A program made the position numbers and the translations under genes. This document shows positions 1 through 8,587 of a stretch of 64,000 bases of DNA, one piece after another; within the stretch, counting starts at the first letter, position 1; each line of letters starts with the position of its first letter. Where the stretch lies: assembly GCF_905373215.1 (NCBI RefSeq), contig NZ_CAJPRT010000003.1, positions 1-64,000 on the forward strand, given 5' to 3'. This stretch comes from an uncultured Campylobacter sp. (GTDB taxonomy: Bacteria > Campylobacterota > Campylobacteria > Campylobacterales > Campylobacteraceae). The notes beneath the pieces were generated by a model. It was not told the DNA's origin and ran no database searches. It worked only from the letters and a program-made list of their open reading frames with translations.

Positions 1-2
1 AA

Positions 3-1004
3 AAAATTAAAGAAAAAGTAGTCTCAAGAATTAAAACAAGCGACAGTCTTTCTGAAAAATTAAAAAGGAAAAATTATTTTAGTGAAGAAATTGTAAATTC
101 AAGCCCGAGCGAAGCTCTCAATTTGTTGAAGAGTAAAATTAGAGATTTAATAGGTTTTAGAATAAATTGTTATTTTAAAGAAGATGAAAAAGTAATTTTT
201 AAAGAATTGGAGTCATATTTGATTGACAAAAGCTTTCAAGTAGATATTGATCAAGATCCACAAAAGAACGGTCATCCGATTTTTAAGATGCATTGTTCAA
301 AAGAGAAATTAGATTTTAATTTTGAGATACAAGTAAAATCTCTTTTGCATGATGTGTGGGGAGAGGTCGAACACAAAATTATTTATAAAGCTAGAGAGTA
401 TGATTCAAGATTAGCTTTTAAAAAGCAATTAATTGAAAGTTTATGGAAAATTATAGAAGGAACAGATGAACAACTAATTAAAATTTTTGAATCAAGGGGA
501 GATGAACAAAAAACAAAGAAGGAGCTTTTTTATATTATTACTAGCAAAAAAAAAGATGATGAAAAATTGGCTCAACATTATGATAATTTTTTCATGTTAA
601 CTGAGCGTGTAAGTGGTTTTATAGACGATCTTGACAAGTATATAGGTCACTATCTTCTTAAAGATGAGATTAATTTTAAACCCAAAGATATAAAAAAAGA
701 TCTACATGAGAGTACGGACACTATAAAGAAAAATATAGATGTTTATAAACTAGAAAAGGTTTGTGAAATAGCTAAGAATATTTATGATTTTGATAAATCA
801 GATCAATTTATAAGTTTCTTATTAAATGAAATATTTTCAAAAATCGAAAATGATAGTTTATCTGATGAAGAATATGGAGATGATTTTAATGATGAACTTA
901 GTAATGAAGAAGAAAATAAAGAGAGGGATATGTTGGTACCTTTCGCATGTATTTTATTAGAAGAAAAAGTTGAAGAAATTAATAATTCTGTTGGCAAAGA
1001 ATAG
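3..1004 (+). CDS. RelA/SpoT-like nucleotide pyrophosphokinase domain protein (5' end outside the window)
   Basis: The frame is open to the window edge, so the TTG at 123 is internal and the true start lies upstream. The codons before it read as the basic R-x-K-x(3)-S-x(3)-K-x(2)-RK element that precedes RelA/SpoT synthetase cores. Then come the Asp of IRDLIGFRI (codon at 144) and the Glu of FEIQVKS (codon at 324), followed by VWGEVEHKIIYK; these are the family's metal and catalytic acids. The guanine-stacking GYxS stretch is replaced by PIFKMH, so the acceptor nucleotide may not be GDP or GTP. The C-terminal third is helical and ends in an Asp/Glu-rich stretch. The DNA is far more AT-rich than most of the window, suggesting transfer. 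It is followed 11 bases later by the DGQHR gene. The domain call is firm; substrate and role are unknown. Confidence 0.75.
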   Translation, partial: KIKEKVVSRIKTSDSLSEKLKRKNYFSEEIVNSSPSEALNLLKSKIRDLIGFRINCYFKEDEKVIFKELESYLIDKSFQVDIDQDPQKNGHPIFKMHCSKEKLDFNFEIQVKSLLHDVWGEVEHKIIYKAREYDSRLAFKKQLIESLWKIIEGTDEQLIKIFESRGDEQKTKKELFYIITSKKKDDEKLAQHYDNFFMLTERVSGFIDDLDKYIGHYLLKDEINFKPKDIKKDLHESTDTIKKNIDVYKLEKVCEIAKNIYDFDKSDQFISFLLNEIFSKIENDSLSDEEYGDDFNDELSNEEENKERDMLVPFACILLEEKVEEINNSVGKE

Positions 1005-1015
1005 GAGTAAATTTT

Positions 1016-2077
1016 ATGGAATATATTAAACAGTCAAGTGAATGCAAGATTATTCAAACAAAAAAAACAGTTGAATGGTTAATCAAGAATACTGAGGTAA
1101 GAACTTTTAATAAAGTAACTTTCGAAGGATATCAAAGACAGGTAAATGAAAATCATGTGAAAGGAATAGCAAAATATATTATTGAGTCATTTGAGAATAA
1201 GCAAAAAAACAAATTCTTTTTACCTACATCAATAATATGTGCTTCTAATCAAGAGTTTAGTGAAAATACGAAATTGTTTATTGTTGATGGACAACACAGG
1301 ATTGAAGCTTTTAATTATTTATATAAGAAAGATAAGGAACAATATCAAAAAATCAAGGAATTTGAACTATCGGTCATCGTGCTAGAAGAGCCATCAGAAG
1401 CTTTAGAAGTCGATACATTTATAACTATAAACAAGACTTCTAGAAAAGTAGACACGTCTCTTGCTTATATTCTAAAAGGCAAAATAAGCAGATTTAAGAA
1501 AGACTCGGACAATGCATCATCATTGACAAAGCAAGAGTATTTAGCAGTTGAATTAACTATATTTTTAAATGAAAATTTAGAAAGTAATTGGCATGGTAGG
1601 ATAATGTTGGAAGGAAATCCGTCAAAGTATTCCTATGAAACAATTAGCTTAAATTCTTTTGTTAGGAGTTTAAGGGTTCTAATACGTGAATTATCAAATT
1701 ATAATGTTATTAGTTTAGATTGGGAAAACGAGCAAGATTTGAACAGTATTCTAGATATATTAAAAGATTTTTATTTATACTTTAGCGAATTGGTTATTAA
1801 TAGGTGGCCTGGTCTTTTTAGGGATTCCGAGACAGGATCGGTAATTCAGGGGAGTATTGGTGTTTCTTCATTGAATAAATTTTTAATTCTTAAGTTAAAA
1901 GAAGTAGGCAAAAAATTTGATGGTATCAATGAATTTAAAGAATCACTATATAAATGGGTTTTTGATATTAACATAGATGAGAGTAAATGGCTTAGAGGAA
2001 ATGAATTTTCTAAATATTCTTCTGAAACTGGATTTAATATGATCGCTAACATTCTTTTAGATTCAACTCATCGATAA
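1016..2077 (+). CDS. DGQHR-domain protein (DndB-like family)
   Basis: This 353-residue protein carries the diagnostic DGQHR pentapeptide at residues 91-95 (VDGQHRIEAF), followed by FITINKTSRKVDTSLAYIL, a second conserved block of the family. The DGQHR family includes DndB, the regulator of DNA phosphorothioation, and many members sit in defence or mobile islands. No nuclease motif or signal peptide is seen, so it is probably cytoplasmic. The ATG at 1016 follows an AGGAG-type ribosome site, and the gene starts 11 bases after the RelA/SpoT-like gene, so the two are almost certainly co-transcribed. Base composition is AT-rich like its partner, pointing to joint acquisition. The specific function is unknown. 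Confidence 0.75.
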   Translation: MEYIKQSSECKIIQTKKTVEWLIKNTEVRTFNKVTFEGYQRQVNENHVKGIAKYIIESFENKQKNKFFLPTSIICASNQEFSENTKLFIVDGQHRIEAFNYLYKKDKEQYQKIKEFELSVIVLEEPSEALEVDTFITINKTSRKVDTSLAYILKGKISRFKKDSDNASSLTKQEYLAVELTIFLNENLESNWHGRIMLEGNPSKYSYETISLNSFVRSLRVLIRELSNYNVISLDWENEQDLNSILDILKDFYLYFSELVINRWPGLFRDSETGSVIQGSIGVSSLNKFLILKLKEVGKKFDGINEFKESLYKWVFDINIDESKWLRGNEFSKYSSETGFNMIANILLDSTHR

Positions 2078-2436
2078 TAAAAAAGTTCTATTAGTAAAAA
2101 AACTTGCTAATGGGTTAATCATATTGAGCTCTAGAAAGTTATGGGAAATAGGAATATGCATGTAAGGGTTTAAAATACTATTAGAATGTCTTGGTAGCCT
2201 TAGCTAAACTTAATAAGAATAATATTGTAAGTATGAGCGTTTTGGGTTGGGCTTTTCTAAGAGTTAAATTATAATGTTAAAGGCATATTTAGTTATATAG
2301 GCAATATAACTTAAACAAAACAGGTTATTGGAAAGTTAAAGTAAAATATCCGTGCTTGCAATATGCTTAAAAAAGATCAGATAAACAGAAACAAAACGGA
2401 TAATAAGGTTAAATTTGATAATAAAATATATTTTAT

Positions 2437-2455
2437 GTCATTTGCATAAAATGAC
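2437..2455. terminator. small hairpin
   Basis: GTCATTT and AAATGAC form a perfect 7-bp stem around a 5-base loop. There is no clear T-run, so it is only a possible transcription end for the operon at 3-2077. Confidence 0.3.
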
Positions 2456-2479
2456 TTCAATGGATATATCCAGCGAGAG

Positions 2480-2512
2480 TAAAATTTAGGCGTTTTTTAC
2501 ACCTAAATTTTA
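2480..2512. terminator. long hairpin with AAATTT-containing arms
   Basis: TAAAATTTAGGCG pairs with CACCTAAATTTTA (one mismatch) around a T-rich loop, so the stem is about 13 bp. It lies where base composition changes and could end transcription in either direction. Confidence 0.45.
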
Positions 2513-2579
2513 TTTAAAACCGACTCAAATTTGACAAAAATAGATAATCTTTATCAATAAATCGTCCGAAAACTTTAGC

Positions 2580-2585
2580 TACAAT
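2580..2585 (+). promoter_or_regulatory. -10-like TACAAT before the broken gene at 2613
   Basis: TACAAT lies 28 bases before the ATG at 2613, which has the ribosome site AAAGGAAG. It suggests that the now broken gene was once expressed. Confidence 0.35.
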
Positions 2586-2612
2586 GACGCGTAAATTTAC
2601 GAAAGGAAGAAA

Positions 2613-2747
2613 ATGAGTAAAATTTACAATCTAAACGCCGACACAAAAGTGATCGCAAAAAGCGTCGTTAGCAAGAGATTTTTGATTGCGGAAACACTCA
2701 CGTTGACGTGTTTGCCTTTAACGATGCCAAGTGTAAGATCTGATTAG
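2613..2747 (+). pseudogene. frameshifted N-terminal gene remnant
   Basis: A good ribosome site (GAAAGGAAG) precedes ATG and 44 codons beginning MSKIYNLNADTKVIAKSVV. After about 26 codons the neighbouring frame looks more protein-like (THVDVFAFNDAKCKI, then stop). The likely reading is a gene start broken by a frameshift and then truncated. The family is not recognised. Confidence 0.4.
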
Positions 2748-3100
2748 CGCGGAACAAAAGTATCGGTAAGAGACGTCAGATAAATATAGTGCAATTGCTT
2801 TAAATTTAAAATATGCTGCCCACAAAATCTGTGCGACATAGAAATTCAACCACTTATCAGCACGCGACCGTGAATTAATTAAAGAGAATAAACCGCGTAA
2901 ACGATCGAAATTCGTGCGGATAAATTTGCCCGCAAAGCACGGCTCAAATGCTGATTAAATGGGTACCGAGCGCCGCGCAAATAGCGTAAATTTAAAAGCA
3001 ATAATTCAAGTATTAGCATGCGCGCCGATAAAACGGCTAGCGCAAATTAAGGGCGATAAATCGCGCTGTGTTCTTTACGCGCAGACAAAAGGAGCGACGG
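2748..3100. other. gene-free stretch, probably decayed sequence
   Basis: No ORF with a credible start was found. The overlapping frame at 2959-3177 has no ribosome site and no family resemblance. The stretch separates two broken genes. Confidence 0.4.
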
Positions 3101-4392
3101 ATGAAAATTTTATGGCAAAGCAGGCTTCAAAACAGACTTCGCAATATCGGCGAAAATATCCTGATAAAGGGCAGTGACAGCGCATTTTACGTAGGCGATA
3201 ACGACGAGCAAAAGCAGATGAAGCTTAGAAAATTCTCGCTCGAAAGCGGCGAGCAGCTAGCCGGCGCGCCTTTCCGCGATTTTACCCGCGCCGCGACCTT
3301 TGACGATGACGGCCACACGCTCGTAGTTTTGGGCTTTATAGACACGATTTATAAATTTAACGCCGCGGATCTCGCGCTCATCTCAAAGCACAAAAAGGGC
3401 GTGCTAAAATACGGCAATTTTATCGCGCTAAGTAGCAAGGGTGGCGATAAAAAGGCTATTACGGCAACCGACGACACGCTTTTATTTACGATTTTAAAGC
3501 GCAGACGGGCACGCGAAAGCGATTAAAGGGCTGTGCGGCGATTTTTAAGCAGGATGAGCTCAATTTCTTGATTTTTACGCGCTCGGGTCAAATTTACGGC
3601 TTAAATTTGAGCGGTTGCGAGCTTAAAATCATCGCCAAAACTTACCCTATGACGCAGGCGCAGCGCGTAAAAGGCGGATATTGCATTCGCGCGGGCGAGG
3701 CTGGCGAAAACGGCGAAATAGAGGGTGCTAACGAGCTTGTTTTTACGGACGCAAATTTTAACGTTAAATTCCACGCGAAGCTGGACTTTGATTTCGATAA
3801 ATTCGAGCTTGCGGCGGGCGGATCAGACGGCTGGCGCGGATACTTTATAAACGAGCCAAATGAGCTGAGGGTTCTTGATCTGCGTAGCGAGGCGGGCGGC
3901 TTCGAGCACGGCAAAACAGGCGACCTCGAGAGCGGCGAGCACGACGGCTCGGGCAAATTTGCGCACGATAAAACCGAGGAATTTAGATGTGACGAAGCGG
4001 ACGAATTTAATTGCAGCGGCTCGGATAAATTTACACGGAACGAGACGAGCAAATCCAGATGCGAAGCGATGAATAAATTTGAGTGCGACGAGCCCTTTAA
4101 ATTTAAACTCGGCGAGCAGGTCCAATACCTCGCGGCAAAGCCGGTGCTAGCGCATAAATTTAAACAAAAGGGTGCGAGAATTTTAGGCGTCGTTACGGCT
4201 GCTTCTTGCCGGGCTGCGAGTGCAAAATACAAAGCGGAGCAAAAGTGCGCATTTGCTGATCAAAATTTAGCGCCCGAAAGCGGCGTCAAAAAAGAGGATC
4301 ATACTCAGCCGCATACCCGCACATGCCAGGTACTGGTAGATAACGCCTACGACGAGGGCGCGGAGCAAATTTTAACCTGCTATGAGATCTAA
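3101..4392 (+). pseudogene. beta-propeller-like protein, frameshifted
   Basis: ATG at 3101 follows an AAAGGAG site and opens MKILWQSRLQNRLRNIGENI. The frame runs to a stop at 3526, but from about 3481 the neighbouring frame continues the protein (IYDFKAQTGTRKRLKGC) and stays open to 4392. One frameshift near 3480-3490 therefore joins them into roughly 430 residues. Strand-like segments such as FSLESGEQLAG and FTRSGQIYGLNLSG resemble WD40/PQQ-type propeller blades. An octapeptide array (3955-4104) interrupts it. A decayed gene of similar style lies at 50336-51441. A sequencing error could also explain the frameshift. Confidence 0.5.
3955..4104 (+). repeat. 24-base tandem array with AAATTT/GAATTT cores
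   Basis: Cores start at 3955, 3979, 4003, 4027, 4051 (here AAATCC), 4075 and 4099, exactly 24 bases apart. In frame they encode an octapeptide repeat with [KE]F at each unit start: KFAHDKTE, EFRCDEAD, EFNCSGSD, KFTRNETS, KSRCEAMN, KFECDEPF. The spacers have diverged while the core and spacing are kept. Confidence 0.85.
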
Positions 4393-4776
4393 GCCATGGT
4401 CTAAGCACGCCCATATTCCTGATTTAAAATTTGCAGCTGTGATTTCACACCTTTAATTAAAGCAAGTTTGCTAAAAATTTTGCAAAATTTTATATAGAAT
4501 TCTACCAAGACGCGGAAATACCCGTTTAAAAATTCTACGACATGCAGGCGAGATCGTTGCAAAAAGTCGCGACTAGCGATAAATACGGCGCAATGACAAG
4601 GACAAATCTTAACGCCCTAAGTGCGAGCAAATTTAAAGGCAATCTTAAAGAGGCATGCGCGAAATTTATCCCTAGCAGCAGGCTAAATTTCATGACTCGC
4701 GCGCCCGCGCCCTATCAAATTTAAAATTTCAGATCAACGACGATTTGTACGGCGCGACCGCGCCCTTTCGCCGCTA
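4393..4776. other. gene-free stretch between convergent features
   Basis: The 60-codon frame at 4542-4724 lacks a ribosome site and reads like repeat-derived sequence. A short GC palindrome (GGCGCGACCGCGCC, 4751-4764) just past the ybdD stop could fold as its transcript end. Several AAATTT cores are present. Confidence 0.4.
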
Positions 4777-4992
4777 TCAGCACTTGACGTTTTTTGCCTT
4801 GCTATCTTGCATCGCGCGGAAAAATTCTGCCCTGCTTAGCGGGACTTCGTCAGGATGAGCGCTTCTGAAATGGCGCAGATAGCCCTCGTAATCGCCGAGC
4901 CCGATGAGCGGCGCAAGTGCGGCATCCGCGCGCGCCAAAAACCTCGCCACTGCCTTCGGGGCTGCGAGCGGATTAAATTTAAACTTTTTCAT
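4777..4992 (-). CDS. ybdD: YbdD/YjiX family small protein
   Basis: This 71-residue protein has the family core GLGDYEGYLRHFRSAHPDE followed by the EFFRAMQD block, which matches the short YbdD/YjiX (DUF466) proteins encoded next to CstA in many proteobacteria. The start overlaps the end of cstA by 14 bases, so it is translationally coupled. The family is tied to pyruvate or peptide transport through CstA-type carriers, possibly as an accessory subunit. The N-terminus (KKFKFNPLAAPKAVARFLARA) is longer and more basic than in E. coli. Confidence 0.85.
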   Translation of the reverse strand: MKKFKFNPLAAPKAVARFLARADAALAPLIGLGDYEGYLRHFRSAHPDEVPLSRAEFFRAMQDSKAKNVKC

Positions 4993-7066
4993 AAACGCCC
5001 CTATCTATGTGCTCGCTTTCTGCCAGTTTGAAATACCCCTCGTTCGCGCCGCCCTTTGAAATTTTAAGGCACATCCTTATCGTTTGGGCGATGACTACGA
5101 TCGTAACGACGACAAAAAGAGCACATAGCACGGCGTCGATGACGTTATTTCTGATGATAGCCTGCGCCTTTTCGATCGCCGCAGGATCGCTTAGACTAGC
5201 GAGCTTGGCGGCAGTGTTTTGCGCGATAGCCACGTGGCTTACAGCGTCGTGCACGCGCTCGCCGTTAGCCGGCATCAGCTTCAAGATCGCCGCATAAAGC
5301 GTGGTTATAAGCACCCAGATCGCAGGAGCGATCGTGACGAAGGCGTATTTTTGCTTGCCCATTTTAAAAAGTACCACCGTCGCAAGCAGCAACGCGATGC
5401 CCGCAAGCATCTGATTGGACGCGCCGAAAAGCGGCCACAGCGTGTAAATCCCGCCCATAGGATCGGTAACGCCGCTGTAGAGCAGATAGCCCCAGCCCGC
5501 CACGCAGATCACCGTCGCGATGATGCCGTAGAGGGAATTTTTGGTATCGGAGAATGGCTTATAGACGTTGCCTAAAATTTCTTGCACCATAAAGCGCCCG
5601 GTGCGCGTGCCCGCATCGACCGCGGTTAGAATAAACAGCGCTTCAAACAGAATCGCGAAATGGTACCAAAACGCCATCAGCTCCTTGCCGCCGATGATCT
5701 GATGCAGCAGCATCGTTAGCCCCATCGCAAAGGTAGGAGCGCCGCCCGTACGGCTCATCATCGTGGTTTCGCCGACGTTTGAAGCCAAGGCGCCGATCTG
5801 CTCGGGCGTAATGCTAAATCCGATAGAGTTTATATACGCCGCGGCGCTTACCGCGTCTTTGCCCAGTACCGCGGCGGGCGAGTTGATAGCGAAATATTCG
5901 CCCGGGCTTAGGATGCACGCCGCTACGAGCGCCATTACGCCCACGAGGCTCTCCATAAGCATCGAGCCGTAGCCGATGAAAAGAGCGTGGGTTTCGCGCT
6001 CGAGCATCTTCGGCGTCGTGCCGCTGGAGATCAACGCATGAAAGCCCGAAATTGCGCCGCATGCGATCGTGATAAACAAAAACGGAAATATCGGGCCTGC
6101 AAAAACGGGACCCGTGCCGTCGATAAATTTCGTCGTAGCGGGCATTTTAAGCTCGGGCGCGACAAAGATTATCGCGACCGCCATGCTGATGATGACGCCG
6201 AGTTTAAGGAAGGTGCTTAGATAATCGCGCGGCGCAAGCAGCAGCCACACGGGCAAAATCGCCGCGATAAAGCCGTAGCCGATAGTAAGAAGCGCGAGCG
6301 TCTCGCCCTTTAGCGAAAAAACGTCGTGCCAGTACGGATCGATCGAGACGTAATGCCCACCCCAAAGCGCAAGCATCAGCAAAATAAAGCCGATGATCGA
6401 TGCCTCGCTGACCTTGCCCGGGCGCAAAAACCTCATGTAAACTCCCATAAATATGGCGATCGGTATCGTCATCGCGATCGTAAAAAGCCCCCACGGCGAG
6501 TTTGCAAGCGCCTTTACGACGACCATCGCCAAAATCGCCACGATGATCAGCATGATGAAAAAAATCCCGATCATCGCGATGCCGCCCGTGAGCTTGCCCA
6601 TCTCGTCTTTTATCATCTCGCCGAGGCTCTTGCCGCCGCGTCGCGTGGAGAGCACGAGCACGATGAAATCATGCACCGCGCCTGCGAGCACGACGCCTAC
6701 CAAAAGCCAAATAGTGCCGGGCAGATAGCCCATCTGTGCGGCCACTACGGGACCTACGAGCGGTCCGGCGCCTGCGATAGCGGCGAAATGGTGGCCGAAA
6801 AGAACGTATTTGTTCGTAGGGACGTAATCGCGTCCGTCGTTTCGGATCACCGCAGGAGTTGCGCGGCGATCGTTCAGCTCGAATACGCGATACGCGATAA
6901 AGCGCCCGTAGAAGGTGTATCCGATCAGATAGATGCACGCGCTAGCTACTACGAGCCAAACGGCGCTGATGCTCTCGCCCTTATTTAGCGCAAGTACGCC
7001 GAAACACCACGCCCCTATGACGGCGACCGCCGCCCAAAGGATCTTTTGCCAAAATTTCATGCTCAC
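4979..7066 (-). CDS. cstA: CstA family carbon-starvation / peptide or pyruvate transporter
   Basis: A 695-residue polytopic inner-membrane protein with many hydrophobic helices. It contains the family blocks GPLVGPVVAAQMGYLPGT, HDFIVLVLSTRRGGKSLGEM and ASNVGETTMMSRTGGAPTFA. CstA carriers import peptides in Campylobacter and pyruvate in enterobacteria; the substrate here cannot be decided from sequence. The ATG has an AGGAG ribosome site. ybdD follows with an overlap. Length and motifs look complete. The gene diverges from the heme-type operon at 7434. Confidence 0.93.
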   Translation of the reverse strand: MSMKFWQKILWAAVAVIGAWCFGVLALNKGESISAVWLVVASACIYLIGYTFYGRFIAYRVFELNDRRATPAVIRNDGRDYVPTNKYVLFGHHFAAIAGAGPLVGPVVAAQMGYLPGTIWLLVGVVLAGAVHDFIVLVLSTRRGGKSLGEMIKDEMGKLTGGIAMIGIFFIMLIIVAILAMVVVKALANSPWGLFTIAMTIPIAIFMGVYMRFLRPGKVSEASIIGFILLMLALWGGHYVSIDPYWHDVFSLKGETLALLTIGYGFIAAILPVWLLLAPRDYLSTFLKLGVIISMAVAIIFVAPELKMPATTKFIDGTGPVFAGPIFPFLFITIACGAISGFHALISSGTTPKMLERETHALFIGYGSMLMESLVGVMALVAACILSPGEYFAINSPAAVLGKDAVSAAAYINSIGFSITPEQIGALASNVGETTMMSRTGGAPTFAMGLTMLLHQIIGGKELMAFWYHFAILFEALFILTAVDAGTRTGRFMVQEILGNVYKPFSDTKNSLYGIIATVICVAGWGYLLYSGVTDPMGGIYTLWPLFGASNQMLAGIALLLATVVLFKMGKQKYAFVTIAPAIWVLITTLYAAILKLMPANGERVHDAVSHVAIAQNTAAKLASLSDPAAIEKAQAIIRNNVIDAVLCALFVVVTIVVIAQTIRMCLKISKGGANEGYFKLAESEHIDRGVYEKV

Positions 7067-7433
7067 TCCTTAAAGCTTAGCGAGCGGCTTTGGCGCAGTT
7101 TGACGTTTAATAAAACGGCTTGCGCCTTTAAAGCTGGGCTCGTTAAATAAAATTTAGTGCGTATTTTATCGGCGTTTTTATAATTTAAAGCTGAATCGCG
7201 AAATTAAAAAGAGCTCTTTTGGCGTTTAAATTTAGCGTCTAAATTTTGAATTTCAAATTTAAATAGACGACTTGGCGGCGCGCGAAATTTTAACATTTAA
7301 TCGCCCTAAATTTAACTCCGCAGCTTTTAGCCGTTATGGAATTTATCGCGGTTTAAGAAATCAAGCGATAAAATCCCATGATAACGATTTTAATTTCTTA
7401 ATAAAAATCGCGAATACTTTTAGGAGGAAATTT
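7067..7433. promoter_or_regulatory. divergent intergenic region between cstA and the heme-type operon
   Basis: This stretch holds the control regions for cstA (minus) and the operon starting at 7434 (plus). On the minus strand a TAAAAT box (7163-7168) could be the cstA -10. TGATAACGATTTTAA at 7379-7393 partly resembles a 7-1-7 Fur box, which would suit a heme or iron operon. Both assignments are by eye. Confidence 0.3.
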
Positions 7434-7622
7434 ATGCCGGATCAGGTGCGCGGCTACGTACTTTTGCGCGCTCATATCAAAAGCTATGCAAGCTTCAAAA
7501 ATGATGGCGCCAGTCGTGAAAATTTCATAAATTCCGCGCGCATAAATTCCCGACGCCGCTTAAATTTTAAAAATATCCGCCGCGACGAAATCTGCGCGTA
7601 TAATTCGCCTGGTGGGCTATGA
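7434..7622 (+). CDS. small ORF leading the heme-type operon
   Basis: A consensus AGGAGG at 7422-7427 precedes ATG at 7434 with 6-base spacing. The 62 codons (MPDQVRGYVLLRAHIKSYAS...) end in an ATGA overlap with the permease start at 7619. Such a site and coupling suggest translation, perhaps as a leader peptide. The product is Arg/Asn-rich with no recognised family, and its second half passes through AAATTT-type repeat sequence. It may instead be a decayed gene. Confidence 0.35.
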   Translation: MPDQVRGYVLLRAHIKSYASFKNDGASRENFINSARINSRRRLNFKNIRRDEICAYNSPGGL

Positions 7623-8587
7623 GCTTTAAATTTTATCTCTTTCTAATCGCAGCTTTCATATTGCTTGCTTTAGTAGCCGTTAGTAGCGGCGGGGCAAGCA
7701 TTTCGCTAGGCGACGTAGTGAAATTTTTCACCTTCGGCGAGATAGACGAGACCAAGCAGCTCATATTGCTACAAATGCGCCTGCCGCGCCTAGTAATGGG
7801 TATCTTAGTGGGCGCGCTATTAGCGAGCTCGGGCGTGGTGGTGCAAAGCGTGTTTTTAAACCCGCTCGCAGACCCTTACATCATCGGCATCGCCTCGGCA
7901 GCGACTTTTGGCGCGGTTATAGCCTATCTACTGGGGCTTAGCGACGTTTTTTACGGAATTTTTGCGTTTTTAAGCGCAAGCGCGCTGTCGATCGTGATCT
8001 TTAAGCTCGCCGCCCACACCCGCTCGATCTCGACGCTACTGATCGTAGGTATCGCCGTGTCGTCGTTTTTAGGCGCATTTACCTCCTTCGCGGTCTATCT
8101 AATCGGGGAGGATAGCTTTAGGATTACGGCGTGGATGATGGGCTATCTAGGCGGCGCAAACTGGCAAAAGATCGCGCTTTTGCTGCCGCCACTTCTGTTT
8201 TGCATGGCATATTTTTACGCGAAGCGCCACGAGCTAAATATCATCTTAAACGGCGACGAGGAGGCAAAGTCGCTCGGACTCAACGTCGAGAAGTCCAAAA
8301 AGAGCCTACTCATCGTCTCCTCGCTCATCATCGGCTTTTCAGTCGCGTTTACGGGGATGATAGGCTTCGTGGGGCTCATCATTCCGCACACGCTTCGCAT
8401 GGCGCTTCATACGGCGAGCAACGCCGTGCTGATCCCCGCTAGCGCGCTTACCGGCGGAGTTTTTTTGGTTTTTTGCGACGTAATCGCTAAAAACGCCCTC
8501 TCGCCGGTAGAAATTCCGATCGGCGTGGTGACTTCGTTTTTCGGCGCGCCGTTTTTCCTATACCTTGCGTTTAGGAAGCACGCATGA
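7619..8587 (+). CDS. FecCD-family ABC transporter permease (heme/siderophore/cobalamin type)
   Basis: A 322-residue inner-membrane permease with the family signatures LPRLVMGILVGALLASSGVVVQ, NPLADPYIIGI and GMIGFVGLIIPH. About nine or ten hydrophobic helices are visible. It would form the channel of a type II ABC importer with the ATPase at 8584 (4-base overlap) and the binding protein at 9354. Co-localisation with a radical SAM heme-type enzyme and a flavodoxin favours heme as substrate, as in Hmu-type systems. Siderophore or cobalamin are alternatives. Confidence 0.88.
   Translation: MSFKFYLFLIAAFILLALVAVSSGGASISLGDVVKFFTFGEIDETKQLILLQMRLPRLVMGILVGALLASSGVVVQSVFLNPLADPYIIGIASAATFGAVIAYLLGLSDVFYGIFAFLSASALSIVIFKLAAHTRSISTLLIVGIAVSSFLGAFTSFAVYLIGEDSFRITAWMMGYLGGANWQKIALLLPPLLFCMAYFYAKRHELNIILNGDEEAKSLGLNVEKSKKSLLIVSSLIIGFSVAFTGMIGFVGLIIPHTLRMALHTASNAVLIPASALTGGVFLVFCDVIAKNALSPVEIPIGVVTSFFGAPFFLYLAFRKHA

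Larger units (their letters stand above)
2078..2612. other. AT-rich gene-free stretch at the edge of the islet
   Basis: No convincing ORF is seen. The sequence stays AT-rich to about 2580 and then turns to the GC-richer background. It contains two hairpins, listed separately, and a promoter-like box for the broken gene at 2613. It is the probable downstream boundary of the acquired segment. Confidence 0.5.

Noticed and set aside
2959..3177. Plus-strand ORF of 72 codons before the propeller pseudogene
   Set aside because: No ribosome site, low-complexity Lys/Arg/Gln content, and it overlaps the better supported start at 3101.
5007..6988. Several long plus-strand ORFs opposite cstA
   Set aside because: They are antisense shadows of a strongly conserved membrane protein gene; their translations are Arg/His-rich without families.
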